A stretch of DNA of 64,000 bases, taken from assembly GCA_027483465.1 (NCBI GenBank), contig JAIXUQ010000008.1, positions 62,001 to 126,000 on the forward strand. Direction: 5' to 3'. This document shows, piece by piece, positions 9,788 to 19,799 of this stretch (positions are counted from its first letter, which is position 1; each line of letters begins with the position of its first letter). A program made the translations under genes and the position numbers. The stretch comes from Sphingomonadales bacterium. GTDB taxonomy: Bacteria; Pseudomonadota; Alphaproteobacteria; Sphingomonadales; Sphingomonadaceae. Under the pieces are notes generated by a model that made no database searches, had not been told where the DNA came from, and saw nothing but the letters and a program-made list of their open reading frames with translations.

Positions 9788-11515
9788 GTGACAAAGGCCG
9801 CACATCAGCAACCGGTATTGATCATTTCCCCCCGCTATGCCGATGAGCTGGCGGTGATGGTGGCGGCTGCAGAATTGCAGCCACGCATTGAGCGCGTGCC
9901 CATGGCGGCGCTTGACCGTTTTGTTGCAGAGCCGGCGCGGGTTGTGGTGATCGATGCCCGTGGCGCCCGGTCGGCCGGGTTGGCAGCGGCCCAGGCACTT
10001 GGCGCAGCCGTCGAAGCGCAGCGTGGTGCCATGCTTGTGCTGCTGTCCCGCGCGGATGCCGATGCAACGGCAGCAGCCATGGCAGCCGGTGCGACTTCGG
10101 TGCTGGTTTCCCCGTTTGGGGCAGACAGTTTCGTGAGCGCCGTCCAACTGGCCAACCGTCATGCGGCGCGGCTGGCGCAAGCAGCAGCTACGCCGGCATT
10201 GCCGGTGCTGGCGGGAGACGCGCTCACGGGTCTGGCTGATCTGGATCACATGGTGGCCTGGATTGATGGCCATCTCGCGGCGGCGCGGCCGGTTGCGGTG
10301 ATCATGCTGGGTGCCGCGCGCATGGCGCAGATCGCCATGCTGCATGGCCGCGATGTGGCCGATCGCCTGCTGGTGGCTGTGGCCCGCCGGCTGGGTCCTG
10401 TGGCCGACGGGCCCGCCGGCCGCGGCGAAGCACGCCTGCTGGGCCGGCTTTCAGGGGCCGATTTTGCAGTGGCAGTGGCCAGCCATGGTGGCGATGCCGC
10501 GATGATGACCCTGGCACGCGCGTTGGTCAGCGCCTTCCAGCGGCCCTTTGCCATTGATGATCGACTGATCCACATTGCTGGCCGCGCCGGTGTGGCCCTG
10601 GCCGAAGCTGGTGATGTGGGCGCCACCGGCCTGCTGCGGGAAGCGCAACTGGCGCTGGCCAAGGCCGGTGCACGCGAGCCTGGCGCCGTGGCCCGTTTTT
10701 CCGCCGAAGCCGAGGGTGCCTTGCTGCGCCGCCAGGCCGATCTGGAATCTGATCTTTACCGGGCGCTCAGTGATGGCGACATCGCCGTGCTGTTCCAGCC
10801 TCAGGCACGGCTGGACAATGGCCGCATCGAAGGGGTGGAGGCGCTGGTGCGCTGGGATCACCCGGTTTATGGCCGGCTTTCAGCGGCGACGTTGCTGGAG
10901 ACGGCCGCTTCACTGGAACTCGCCGTGGTGCTGGGCCGGCATATCAGGGCGAGGGCGATTGCGGCCGCAGCGGCCTGGCGTGGCCCACTGGCTCAGCTGA
11001 AATTGTCGATCAATGTCACCGCGCAGGACCTGGCTGATGCAGAGTTTGTCGATACGCTGGCGGTCGACCTGGCAAAGGCCGGCCTGTCGCCGCGCCGGCT
11101 GACCCTGGAAGTCACCGAGGATGCGGTGATCGATGACATGGATTGTGCCGCTGCCACGCTGGCCTTGCTGCGCCAGGATGGCGTGACGGTGGCACTTGAT
11201 GATTTCGGCGCTGGTTATTCCAGTCTGGCGCGGCTGGCCCGCCTGCCGGTGGACGTCATCAAGCTGGATCGCAGCTTTGCCCTGGGCCTGGTGGGCAGCG
11301 AGCGGGAAAAGCTGGTGGTGAGTGCGATGATCAGCACTGCACGCCGGCTTGGCCTGTCGGTGGTGGCCGAAGGGGTGGAGGACGACATCCAGCTGGCCGC
11401 CGCCCGCGCCGCCGGCTGTCATCTGGTGCAGGGCTTTTGTGTCGCGCCGCCGCTTGACGAGGCGGGCCTGCTGGCACTGTGCAGCCAGCCCGGCACCACC
11501 ACCAGCGTTGCCTGA
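9788..11515 (+). CDS. EAL-domain cyclic-di-GMP phosphodiesterase with degenerate GGDEF
   Basis: About 575 residues, three parts. Residues 1-130 resemble a receiver fold without a full phosphorylation site (VVVIDARGA, LVLLSRADADATAAAMAAGA, SPFGADSF). The middle holds a degenerate GGDEF domain whose signature reads LSGADF, so cyclase activity is unlikely. The C-terminal EAL domain keeps its catalytic set: EALVRW, NVTAQ, LEVTED, LDDFGAGYSS, IKLDRSF, VVAEGVED and QGF. It should hydrolyse c-di-GMP to pGpG, possibly under control of the N-terminal module. GTG at 9788 has AGGG seven bases upstream; a TTG at 9770 is the longer option. It converges on mfd with only 5 bases between stop codons. Confidence 0.9.
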   Translation: MTKAAHQQPVLIISPRYADELAVMVAAAELQPRIERVPMAALDRFVAEPARVVVIDARGARSAGLAAAQALGAAVEAQRGAMLVLLSRADADATAAAMAAGATSVLVSPFGADSFVSAVQLANRHAARLAQAAATPALPVLAGDALTGLADLDHMVAWIDGHLAAARPVAVIMLGAARMAQIAMLHGRDVADRLLVAVARRLGPVADGPAGRGEARLLGRLSGADFAVAVASHGGDAAMMTLARALVSAFQRPFAIDDRLIHIAGRAGVALAEAGDVGATGLLREAQLALAKAGAREPGAVARFSAEAEGALLRRQADLESDLYRALSDGDIAVLFQPQARLDNGRIEGVEALVRWDHPVYGRLSAATLLETAASLELAVVLGRHIRARAIAAAAAWRGPLAQLKLSINVTAQDLADAEFVDTLAVDLAKAGLSPRRLTLEVTEDAVIDDMDCAAATLALLRQDGVTVALDDFGAGYSSLARLARLPVDVIKLDRSFALGLVGSEREKLVVSAMISTARRLGLSVVAEGVEDDIQLAAARAAGCHLVQGFCVAPPLDEAGLLALCSQPGTTTSVA

Positions 11516-11520
11516 GCGGA

Positions 11521-14500
11521 TCAGCGCCCGCCCAGTTTTGATCGGAACACCGCTGGCCGCGCCGGTTGTCTGGCCGGCGGCCGGGACGGCACGGGCGCCG
11601 GCGCCTTGGGTTTCACGCTGGCACCCTGCGCAAGTTTGGCCAGGGTGGAGGCGATGCTGAGCGCGCCTTTCAGCCGGGTCTTGTCGTCACCCCAATCGGC
11701 AGCAATGAACAATTTCTGGTCTGGCCGGATCTTGGCGCGGGCACCAAGCCGCTCGATCCAGGCCATCAGCCCCTCGGCATTGGCAAATTGGTCGCCCACA
11801 AAGCTCACCAGTGCGCCCTTGCGGCCGGCTTCCAGCTTGGCCACACGGGCTGTCACGCAGGCCAGCTTGATCTCGATCACGTTCAGCAGATTCTCAACTT
11901 CGGCGGGCAGCTTGCCAAAGCGGTCGATCATCTCGGCGGCCAGCGCATCGATGCCGGGGCGGCCCTCCAGCTCGTTGAGGCGGCGATAGAGCGCCATGCG
12001 CACGTTGAGATCGGGCACATAATGATCAGGGATCAGGATCGGCACCTCGGCGGTGATCTGCGGTGAGAAGGCCTCGGCCGGCGGCTTCATGCCGGCGGCT
12101 TCGGCCTTGGCCTCCAGAATCGCCTCTTCCAGCATCGATTGATAAAGTTCGAAGCCGATTTCCTTGATATGGCCGGATTGCTCGTCGCCGAGCAGATTGC
12201 CGGCACCGCGCTGATCCAGATCGTGGCTTGCAAGCTGGAAGCCGGCGCCCAGCGTGTCCAGCTGGGACAAGACCTGCAGGCGTTTGTCGGCACCTTCGGT
12301 GATGGTCTGGCCGGCCGCGGTGGTGAGATAGGCATAGGCGCGGGTCTTGCCGCGGCCCACCCGACCCCGGATCTGATACAGCTGGGCCAGGCCGAAGCGG
12401 TCGGCGCGGTGGACGATCAGCGTGTTGGCCGACGGGATATCGAGCCCGCTTTCGATGATGGTGGTGGAGAGCAACACATCGTAGCGCTTGTCGTAGAAGG
12501 CGCTCATCCGCTCTTCCACGTCAGAAGGCGCCATCTGCCCATGGGCGACGATGGGTTTCACCTCCGGCACCTCGCCGCGCAGGAACTCCTCGACATCGGC
12601 AAGGTCGGAAATGCGCGGCACCACGATGAAGCTCTGGCCACCGCGATAATGTTCGCGCAGCAAGGCCTCGCGCAGCACCACCGGATCAAACGGCATGACA
12701 TAGGTGCGCACCGCCAGCCGATCGACCGGCGGCGTGGCGATCACCGACATCTCGCGCAGGCCGGTCAAGGCCATTTGCAGGGTGCGCGGGATCGGCGTGG
12801 CGGTGAGGGTGAGCACATGGACATCGGCCTTCAACGCCTTCAGCCGTTCCTTGTGGACCACACCGAACCGCTGTTCCTCGTCCACGATCACCAGGCCGAG
12901 CCGCTTGAACGCCACGCCCTTGGCCAGGATCGCATGGGTGCCAACGATGATGTCCACCGTGCCATCGGCAAGGCCATCGCGGGCCGCCTTGGCATCATTG
13001 GCCGACACAAGGCGCGACAGGTGGCGCACTTCCACCGGCAGGCCACGGAAGCGGTCGCGGAAATTCTGGAAATGCTGCCGGGCCAGCAGTGTGGTCGGGC
13101 AGACGACCGCGACCTGCATGCCCGACAGGGCAGCAGCATAGGCGGCGCGCAAGGCCACCTCCGTCTTGCCAAAGCCGACATCGCCGCACACCAGCCGGTC
13201 CATCGGCCGGCCAGAGGTGAGATCATCAAGTACATCGCCGATGGCCTTCAACTGGTCATCGGTTTCGGCATAGGGGAAGCGATCCACAAAGGCGGCAAGG
13301 CCGTGGGGATCGATGCTGACCGGCTCGCCTTCGCGCAGGGCCCGCGCGGCGGCTGTCGCCAGCAATTCGCCCGCAATCTCGCGGATGCGGTTCTTCATCC
13401 GCGCCTTGCGCGCGCTCCAGGCCACGCCGCCCAGCTTGTCGAGACCCACGCCCTCGGCATCACTGCCGTAGCGGCTGAGCACGTCGATATTCTCGACCGG
13501 CACATAAAGCTTGTCGCCGCCGTCGTAGCTGAGGGCGACACAATCGTGCGGCTTGCCGCCGATGGGGATGGCCACCAGCCCGTCGTAGCGGCCAATGCCA
13601 TGATCGCGGTGGACGATCAGATCGCCGGGTGTGAGCATGGCGAGTTCGGCCATGAAGGCATCGGCCTTGCGGGCCGAGCGGGCCTTGCGAACCAGCCGGT
13701 CGCCCAGCATGTCCTGCTCGGTGAGGACGATGATGCGGCCGCGCGGCTCCGATTTCGTGAAGCCGTGATCAAGGGGCAGCACGGTGAGAACGACATGCCC
13801 GGCCGCCGCAGCGCCCAGCGCCTCCTGCCAATGATCGGCGGTCGTAAGGCGGGTGACGCCTTCATCGCCCAGCAACCCGCCCAGCCGTTCGCGCGCGCCG
13901 GCGGAGTAACTGGCCAGGATCACCCGGTCTCCGGCCGCCCGTGCCTGCTCGACATGGTCACGGATCGCGGCATAAACCGGCGGGCCGCCATTGGCCTGGG
14001 CCACCCGTTCGGGCGCAAAATCCCGGGCCGGCACCGCATCGCAATCAACGGCATTCAGCGTACCATCCGGCACGGCATGGGGGCTGGCCGCATGCACCCT
14101 GTGGACGGCAAGCTGCTCTGCCCACTCGCCCGGCGCAAGATAGAGCGCATCGGCTGGCAGGGGCCGGTAACTGCCCTTCTTGGCGCTCAAGGCCGCGACG
14201 CGATTGTCATGATAATCGGCGATGGCGTCGAACCGGTCGGCCGCTGCCTTGTCGGCGCCGGCGCTTTTCACCAGCACATCATCAGCGCCCAGCCAATCGA
14301 ACAGGGTGACAAGGCCAGGTTCGAACAGGGGCAGCCAATGCTCCATGCCGGCCAGGCGCCGCCCGTCGCTGATCGCCTCATACAGCGGATCGGCAGTGGC
14401 GGTGGCGCCGAACCGGTCCAGCCAGCCGGCACGGAAGGCCTTGATGCGCGCCTCGTCCAGCAAGACTTCGGAGACCGGCAGCAGGGTGAAGCCATCCGCT

Positions 14501-15114
14501 GCCCCCAGGCTGCGCTGGCTGGCCGGATCAAAGCGCCGGATGGTCTCGATCTCGTCGCCAAAGAAATCGAGACGCAGGCCGAAATCGGCGCCTGATGGCA
14601 TCACGTCCACCAGCCCGCCGCGCAGGGCATATTCGCCCGGCTCAACAACCGTATCCACCCGCACATAGCCGTTGGCCGCCAGTTTGAGCGCCAGTGCGTT
14701 GCGATCAATGCGGCTGCCCGGCTTCAGCCGGGCTGACAGGCTGGCGATGCGGGCCTTGGGCAGGCAGCGCTGGGTGATGGCGTTGACCGTGGTGACAACC
14801 AACTGCGCGCCGGTCGCTGGTTCTGCCAGCGCGGCAAAGGCGGCCACCCGGTCAGATGCAGATTTCAGCGATGGTGAGGCCCTGTCGTAGGGCAGACAGT
14901 CCCACGCCGGCAGCAGAACGACCGCGATTTCCGGCGCGAAATAGCCGGCGGCTTCGGCCAGGCTGCGTGCCTGCGCCTCATCCGCGGCGATGAACCAGGC
15001 CCGGCCCTTGGCGGCGCGGGCCAGATCGGCCATCAGCCAGGGCAAATAGCCTTCGCCGCAGCGGGCCAGGGTGAGCGGCCGCGGTGCGCCAGCCAGGCGA
15101 ACGGGGTCGATCAT
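11521..15114 (-). CDS. mfd: Transcription-repair coupling factor
   Basis: ATP-dependent translocase that removes RNA polymerase stalled at DNA lesions and recruits UvrA. 1197 residues. The N-terminal UvrB-homology region (LLPAWDCLPYDRASPS) is followed by the RNA-polymerase interaction domain (LTPGDLIVHRDHGIGRYDG) and a RecG-like motor with Walker A GDVGFGKTEVAL near residue 640, DEEQRFG near 743 and TATPIPRTLQMAL. The C-terminal TRCF domain (PEAEINIP-like EVPILIPDHYVPD) is followed by a Pro/Ala-rich tail. The start codon overlaps the sdhE stop (ATGA), so the two are co-translated. Confidence 0.98.
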   Translation of the reverse strand: MIDPVRLAGAPRPLTLARCGEGYLPWLMADLARAAKGRAWFIAADEAQARSLAEAAGYFAPEIAVVLLPAWDCLPYDRASPSLKSASDRVAAFAALAEPATGAQLVVTTVNAITQRCLPKARIASLSARLKPGSRIDRNALALKLAANGYVRVDTVVEPGEYALRGGLVDVMPSGADFGLRLDFFGDEIETIRRFDPASQRSLGAADGFTLLPVSEVLLDEARIKAFRAGWLDRFGATATADPLYEAISDGRRLAGMEHWLPLFEPGLVTLFDWLGADDVLVKSAGADKAAADRFDAIADYHDNRVAALSAKKGSYRPLPADALYLAPGEWAEQLAVHRVHAASPHAVPDGTLNAVDCDAVPARDFAPERVAQANGGPPVYAAIRDHVEQARAAGDRVILASYSAGARERLGGLLGDEGVTRLTTADHWQEALGAAAAGHVVLTVLPLDHGFTKSEPRGRIIVLTEQDMLGDRLVRKARSARKADAFMAELAMLTPGDLIVHRDHGIGRYDGLVAIPIGGKPHDCVALSYDGGDKLYVPVENIDVLSRYGSDAEGVGLDKLGGVAWSARKARMKNRIREIAGELLATAAARALREGEPVSIDPHGLAAFVDRFPYAETDDQLKAIGDVLDDLTSGRPMDRLVCGDVGFGKTEVALRAAYAAALSGMQVAVVCPTTLLARQHFQNFRDRFRGLPVEVRHLSRLVSANDAKAARDGLADGTVDIIVGTHAILAKGVAFKRLGLVIVDEEQRFGVVHKERLKALKADVHVLTLTATPIPRTLQMALTGLREMSVIATPPVDRLAVRTYVMPFDPVVLREALLREHYRGGQSFIVVPRISDLADVEEFLRGEVPEVKPIVAHGQMAPSDVEERMSAFYDKRYDVLLSTTIIESGLDIPSANTLIVHRADRFGLAQLYQIRGRVGRGKTRAYAYLTTAAGQTITEGADKRLQVLSQLDTLGAGFQLASHDLDQRGAGNLLGDEQSGHIKEIGFELYQSMLEEAILEAKAEAAGMKPPAEAFSPQITAEVPILIPDHYVPDLNVRMALYRRLNELEGRPGIDALAAEMIDRFGKLPAEVENLLNVIEIKLACVTARVAKLEAGRKGALVSFVGDQFANAEGLMAWIERLGARAKIRPDQKLFIAADWGDDKTRLKGALSIASTLAKLAQGASVKPKAPAPVPSRPPARQPARPAVFRSKLGGR

Positions 15115-15395
15115 CGCGTGATTTCAACAAAGTCCAGCTTCATCAGGGCCTGCATCCACGGCCCATCCAGATGCGCCGGTGGCGGCGTGGTGCCGAACGC
15201 CCAGGCCAGGATATCAACATCCTGTTCCTGCAGGATCACTTCAAACCAGGCCATCGCCGCCTCGTCCCAACGGGTGTGGTGCCGATCGAAAAAGCCCCCC
15301 ACCACCAGATCGGCTTCCTTGGTGCCGCGATGCCAGGCGCGATATTTGGCGCGCCGCAGGCGCAGGGCCAGATCATCAGGCTGATTGTCGTTCAT
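15111..15395 (-). CDS. sdhE: Succinate dehydrogenase flavinylation factor SdhE (DUF339)
   Basis: 94-residue acidic helical protein that promotes covalent attachment of FAD to SdhA. The conserved RGxxE signature is present (HRGTKEADLVVGGFFD), as is the WxWAFG-like core (DILAWAFGTTPPP). It sits upstream of mfd with a 4-base overlap and is divergent from recG 78 bases away; this recG/sdhE/mfd grouping is common in Alphaproteobacteria. Confidence 0.93.
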   Translation of the reverse strand: MNDNQPDDLALRLRRAKYRAWHRGTKEADLVVGGFFDRHHTRWDEAAMAWFEVILQEQDVDILAWAFGTTPPPAHLDGPWMQALMKLDFVEITR

Positions 15396-15473
15396 AGCGC
15401 CGGCCCTTTTTCACAAACACGAGTGCCGCGCAGGCGTTTCAAAGCGCCGGCGCGGTGATAAAGCGTCTCTACC

Positions 15474-17531
15474 ATGCGCCCTGCCGTGCTCAACCCGTTG
15501 TTCGCCGAAGTCAGCGCCCTGAAGGGCGTTGGATCGGCGCAGGTGCGGCAATTGGCGCGACTGAAGATCGGCCGGGTGATCGATCTGGCCTTTCATCTGC
15601 CGACGATGATGATCGAACGCGTGGCGGTGGAACAGCTGGATGAAAGCCTGGTGGGACGGCTGGTGATCGTGCCGCTGACCCCGGCACGGCATGACCGGGG
15701 TGGGCCACGCAGCCCGCTCAGGGTGGCGGCGGTGGATCGCGGCGGGCAGTGGGTGGATCTGGTGTTCTTTGGCCAGTCGGCCAGTTGGGCGCAGACCCGG
15801 CTGCCGCTGGGCGTCGAAAAGCGCATCACCGGCAAACTCGATCGTTATGGCCAGAAATTGCAGATCGCACATCCCGAGGTGGCCGCCATGGAGGCCGGGC
15901 CACCGGCGCCAACGCGCGAGGCGGTCTATCCGCTGACGGAGGGGGTGAGCAACCGGCGCATGGCGCAGTTGGTGGGCGAAGCGCTGGGCCGGGTGCCGAT
16001 GCTGCCGGAATGGATCGAGCCCAGCGTGCTGGCCCGGCACGGCTGGGCCGGCTTTTCCGAAAGCCTGTTGGCTGCCCACCGGCTGGACGGCGGACGGGAC
16101 CGGCTGGCCTATGATGAATTGCTGGCCAATCAACTGGCGCTGATGCTGGTGCGGCAGCGGGCGCGCAGCCGCAAGGGGCGGGCGCTGCCGGGCACAGGCC
16201 GGCTGGCCGATCAACTGCGGGCCGGCCTGCCCTGGCCGCTGACCGGGGCGCAAGAGCGGGTGATCAGCGAGATTTTGGGTGACATGGCCCAGAATGAGCC
16301 GATGCTGCGGCTGGTGCAGGGCGATGTGGGCTCCGGCAAAACGCTGGTGGCGCTCTTCGCCTGCCTGGCTGCGATTGAATCCGGCGCCCAGGCCGCCCTG
16401 CTGGCGCCCACCGAGATACTGGCGCGGCAGCATCATGCGACCTTGTGCAAGCTGGCCGAGGCGCTGCCGGTGCGGATCGCGCTGCTGACGGGGCGGGACA
16501 AGGGCCGGGCGCGCGAGGCGTTGCTGGCCGATCTGGCCGCCGGGCGGATTGATCTGCTGGTCGGCACCCACGCGATTTTCCAGGAGGCGGTGGATTATCA
16601 TGATCTCGGGCTGGTGGTGGTGGATGAACAGCACCGCTTTGGCGTGGCGCATCGCCTGATGCTGGCTGCCAAGGGCCGCACACCGCCGCATGTGCTGGCG
16701 ATGACGGCAACGCCCATCCCGCGCAGCCTGGCGCTCACCCGCTTTGGCGAGATGGACCAGAGCATGATCGATGAGCGCCCACCTGGCCGGCAGCCGATCG
16801 AGACGCGGGTGAGCGGGCCGGAGCGACTGGAGGCGGTGATCGATGGCCTGGCACGGCATATCGAAGGCGGCGGCCAGGCCTATTGGGTGTGCCCATTGGT
16901 GGAGGGGAGCGAAGAGGCCGACGAAGCCGCCGCCACCACCCGCGCGGCTTTTCTGAAGGCCCGGCTGGGCGAAGGCCGGGTTGGCCTGGTGCACGGTCGC
17001 ATGAAAGGCGCAGACAAGGACGCGGTGATGGCCCGGTTTGCCGCTGGAGCGCTCGGCCTGCTGGTGGCCACCACCGTGATCGAGGTGGGTGTGGACGTGC
17101 CCAATGCCACACTGATGATCATCGAGGCGGCCGAACGGTTTGGTCTGGCGCAACTGCACCAGTTGCGTGGCCGGGTGGGGCGGGGCAGTGGCCGGTCGGT
17201 CTGCCTTTTGTTGCGGGGCGATGATCTTTCGGAAACGGCGCGCAGCCGCCTCAAGCTGATGCGAGAGACCAACGACGGCTTTCGCATCGCCGAAGAGGAT
17301 TTGAAGTTGCGCGGACCTGGCGAGATATTGGGCACCCGCCAATCGGGTGATGAGGCTTTCCGCTTTGCCGATCCGGGCCGGGTGCAGGCGATGGTGGGCA
17401 TGGCCCGGGCCGACGCTCGGCTGTTGCTGGATCGTGATGGCGGGCTGGACGGTGCGCGCGGTCAGGCCGCACGGCTGTTGCTGTATCTGTTCGAGCGTGA
17501 CGCAGGCGTTGCCATGTTGCGCGGTGGGTGA
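15474..17531 (+). CDS. recG: ATP-dependent DNA helicase RecG
   Basis: Branch-migrating helicase that remodels stalled forks and Holliday junctions. 685 residues. N-terminal wedge/OB region (LKGVGSAQVRQL, then KRITGKLDRYGQKLQIAHPE), Walker A GDVGSGKTLVAL near residue 282, DEQHRFG near 383, TATPIPRSLALTRFGEMD, ATTVIEVGVDVPNAT and the C-terminal LRGRVGRG. The stop overlaps the GTG of the following frame, and the next gene's preferred ATG lies 8 bases after the stop. Confidence 0.98.
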   Translation: MRPAVLNPLFAEVSALKGVGSAQVRQLARLKIGRVIDLAFHLPTMMIERVAVEQLDESLVGRLVIVPLTPARHDRGGPRSPLRVAAVDRGGQWVDLVFFGQSASWAQTRLPLGVEKRITGKLDRYGQKLQIAHPEVAAMEAGPPAPTREAVYPLTEGVSNRRMAQLVGEALGRVPMLPEWIEPSVLARHGWAGFSESLLAAHRLDGGRDRLAYDELLANQLALMLVRQRARSRKGRALPGTGRLADQLRAGLPWPLTGAQERVISEILGDMAQNEPMLRLVQGDVGSGKTLVALFACLAAIESGAQAALLAPTEILARQHHATLCKLAEALPVRIALLTGRDKGRAREALLADLAAGRIDLLVGTHAIFQEAVDYHDLGLVVVDEQHRFGVAHRLMLAAKGRTPPHVLAMTATPIPRSLALTRFGEMDQSMIDERPPGRQPIETRVSGPERLEAVIDGLARHIEGGGQAYWVCPLVEGSEEADEAAATTRAAFLKARLGEGRVGLVHGRMKGADKDAVMARFAAGALGLLVATTVIEVGVDVPNATLMIIEAAERFGLAQLHQLRGRVGRGSGRSVCLLLRGDDLSETARSRLKLMRETNDGFRIAEEDLKLRGPGEILGTRQSGDEAFRFADPGRVQAMVGMARADARLLLDRDGGLDGARGQAARLLLYLFERDAGVAMLRGG

Positions 17532-17539
17532 GGGCGGGG

Positions 17540-19369
17540 ATGCAATCGGCTGATCTGAACATCCTGCAACAGGCATTGGCGGCGCTGAAGGCCGGCCAGC
17601 CGGCGCAGGCCGGCGCCTGGCTGGCCCACCTGTCACCGGCCGGCCAAGGTCATCCCGACAGTCTCTATCTCGCCGCTCTTGCGTCTGATGGCTTGGGTCG
17701 GCTCGAGGCGGCCGAGCAATGTTTCGTGGCCGCGATTGACCGCGCGCCGGGCAATGCCGGCTATCTCAACAGCTTCGCTCTGTTCCTGCAGCGGGCGGAA
17801 CGGTTGGAGGAAGCGGTCGTCATGTTGCGTCGCGCCGTTGCAGCCCATCCGCGCCATGCCGAAGCCTGGCGCAATCTGGCGCTGATCCTGATGGACCGGC
17901 AATTGCATGACGAGGCCGATGCCGCGCTGGCCCAGGCCGAGGCGCTGGAACCTGATCATCCACAATGCCTGGCGACGCGCGGCAGCCTTGCACATTTTTT
18001 GGGCAACACGGCGGCGGCCAACCGGGCGCTGCGGCGGGCCGTGGCACTGCATCCGCACGACAGCGACGCCCAATTGCGGCTGGCCCGGGCGTTGTCGCAG
18101 CAAACCGCCTATGCCGAGGCTCTGGCGGCCGTGCAGGCAGCGCCGGGCCTGCCCGATGATCCAGCCCTGGCCGCGCAGATCGGGGACACGCTGGTGGACG
18201 CCGGCCGGCTGGATCAGGCGATCGCGCAGTATCGGGCCCTGTTGCAGCGCTGGCCGGATTATCATCCGGTGCTCAGCGCGCTGGCCTTTCTGTTGCCGCA
18301 AGCCACCGAAGTTGCCGGACTGCCCAAGGCGGAGCAGCGGGATATCGCGCTGGCCCCCTTTGCTGCAGCGCTGGCGCGGCCGGCGGGCATCGCGCTGTGG
18401 CAGGCCGCCATCGCTGCGGCCAACGGCCTTGGCGATGGCCAGCGTCTGCTGGATTGGGCAGCACGTGCCGAGGCCGATACCGGCTTGCTGCCGGCCTGGC
18501 GCGTGGCTCGCCTCACCGGCTTGCGGCTGCTGGGCCGGCACGAGGACGCGCTCACCGAGGCGAGAGCCGAACAGTCACGTTTCCCGCAGGAAGGTGCGTT
18601 TGCCAATCACCGCGCCTGGCTGGCGCTGCTCCTGCGTCAGCTTGACGAATGCGAACAGGCCGCACTCGTTGCCACCCGGCAAATCCCGCGTGAGCAGACA
18701 GCTTGGGCGCTGCTGGCCACGCTGTGGCGCATGCGGGACGATCCGCGCGCCAACTGGCTGCTGGATCATGAACGGCTGGTGATGACTGCGGATCTGGCCC
18801 TGCCGCGCGGCTGGGCCAGCCTGCCGGCTTTCCTCGCCGATCTGCAGGCTGTGCTGGAGGCCCGCCACCATATGCTGGCGGCGCCCCCGGAACAAACGCT
18901 GCGCGGCGGCACCCAAACCCAGGGTGAATTGTTCGCCGCCACCGATCCGGTGCTCATCGCCTTTCGCGAAGCCCTGCGGCAAACGGTGGAAACCGCCTTG
19001 TCGGGCTTGTCGCCGCAGGCCGGCCATCCGTTCCTGGGCCGGCTCACCGGCCGTATCCGCTTTGCCGGCAGCTGGTCAGTGCGGCTGGCCGGGCAGGGCT
19101 TCCATGTCAATCATGTGCACCCCTCTGGCTGGTTGAGTTCGGCCTTCTACGTGGCCTTGCCGCCCGAAGTCGGCGTGGATGGTGATGCCGGAAAGCTGGT
19201 GTTCGGTGTGCCGGATGCTGCGCTTGGGCTCGATCTGCCGCCCGCCCGCATCATCACCCCGGTGCCGGGCCGGCTGGCGATTTTCCCCAGCTATGCCTGG
19301 CACGGCACGGTGCCCTTCCAGAGCCGCCAGCCCCGCCTCACGGCGGCCTTTGATGCCGTGCCGGTTTGA
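17540..19369 (+). CDS. TPR protein with C-terminal putative 2-oxoglutarate/Fe(II) oxygenase domain
   Basis: 609 residues. The first 400 or so are tetratricopeptide repeats (for example GNAGYLNSFALFLQRAERLE and HAEAWRNLALILMDRQLHDE). The last 200 match the 2OG-Fe(II)_Oxy_5 group, with HVNHVHPSGWLSSAFYV supplying likely iron ligands in an HxH arrangement, a second His in AWHGTVPF and a 2-oxoglutarate-binding Arg in SRQPRLTAAFD. It may hydroxylate a protein or peptide bound by the TPR region; the substrate is unknown. ATG 17540 has GAGG six bases upstream; a GTG at 17528 overlapping recG's stop is the alternative. Tight linkage suggests co-transcription with recG. rnpB converges immediately downstream. 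Confidence 0.85.
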   Translation: MQSADLNILQQALAALKAGQPAQAGAWLAHLSPAGQGHPDSLYLAALASDGLGRLEAAEQCFVAAIDRAPGNAGYLNSFALFLQRAERLEEAVVMLRRAVAAHPRHAEAWRNLALILMDRQLHDEADAALAQAEALEPDHPQCLATRGSLAHFLGNTAAANRALRRAVALHPHDSDAQLRLARALSQQTAYAEALAAVQAAPGLPDDPALAAQIGDTLVDAGRLDQAIAQYRALLQRWPDYHPVLSALAFLLPQATEVAGLPKAEQRDIALAPFAAALARPAGIALWQAAIAAANGLGDGQRLLDWAARAEADTGLLPAWRVARLTGLRLLGRHEDALTEARAEQSRFPQEGAFANHRAWLALLLRQLDECEQAALVATRQIPREQTAWALLATLWRMRDDPRANWLLDHERLVMTADLALPRGWASLPAFLADLQAVLEARHHMLAAPPEQTLRGGTQTQGELFAATDPVLIAFREALRQTVETALSGLSPQAGHPFLGRLTGRIRFAGSWSVRLAGQGFHVNHVHPSGWLSSAFYVALPPEVGVDGDAGKLVFGVPDAALGLDLPPARIITPVPGRLAIFPSYAWHGTVPFQSRQPRLTAAFDAVPV

Positions 19370-19383
19370 ACCCGGCCGGCGGT

Positions 19384-19799
19384 TGCGATCACGCCGTCTG
19401 TAAGCCGGGTTCTGTCCTGCATGCGCAGGGGCGGCCATTCCTCTCGGACGGCGGTTGCCCGCCGCCTCCAGCAACCAACCCGGATGACTGGGCCGGTTCC
19501 TGCCCTGCGGATTTGCACCCGCGCGCCATCCCTATTCGGTCTTGCTCCCGGTGGGGTTTGCCGTGCCGCTCCGGTTGCCCATCGCGCGGTGCGCTCTTGC
19601 CGCACCGTTTCACCCTTGCCTGTCCTCCCGCTGGGGGAGCCATCGGCGGTTTCTTCTCTGTGGCACTGTCCCTGATCCGGGTTGCCCAAATCGCTTTGGG
19701 ACCCAAACCGCCGGGCGTTACCCGGCACCGCGTTCCGTGGAGCCCGGACTTTCCTCGGCAGGATCGCTCCTGACGCGGCCGCCCGACGACGTGATCGCA
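19384..19799 (-). ncRNA. rnpB: RNase P RNA (class A)
   Basis: Catalytic RNA that matures tRNA 5' ends. On the minus strand the 5' core GAGGAAAGTCCGGGCTCC and the 3' core ACAGAACCCGGCTTA are both present, with the conserved GGGTGAAACGGTGCGGCAAGAGC and AAACCCCACCGGGAGCAA stretches between. A long P1 helix closes the molecule: 19785-19799 pairs with 19384-19398 over 15 positions with one G-U. About 416 nt; ends set from the P1 helix and exact to a few bases. Any promoter must lie in the 5' part of the divergent gene at 19845. Confidence 0.95.

Noticed and set aside
12139-14595. Long plus-strand open frame (about 818 codons) opposite mfd
   Set aside because: It is an antisense shadow of mfd, rich in His/Gln/Gly with no domain; such frames are common in GC-rich genes. 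Others opposite glgP, glgA, pgm and the DUF3857 gene were dropped for the same reason.
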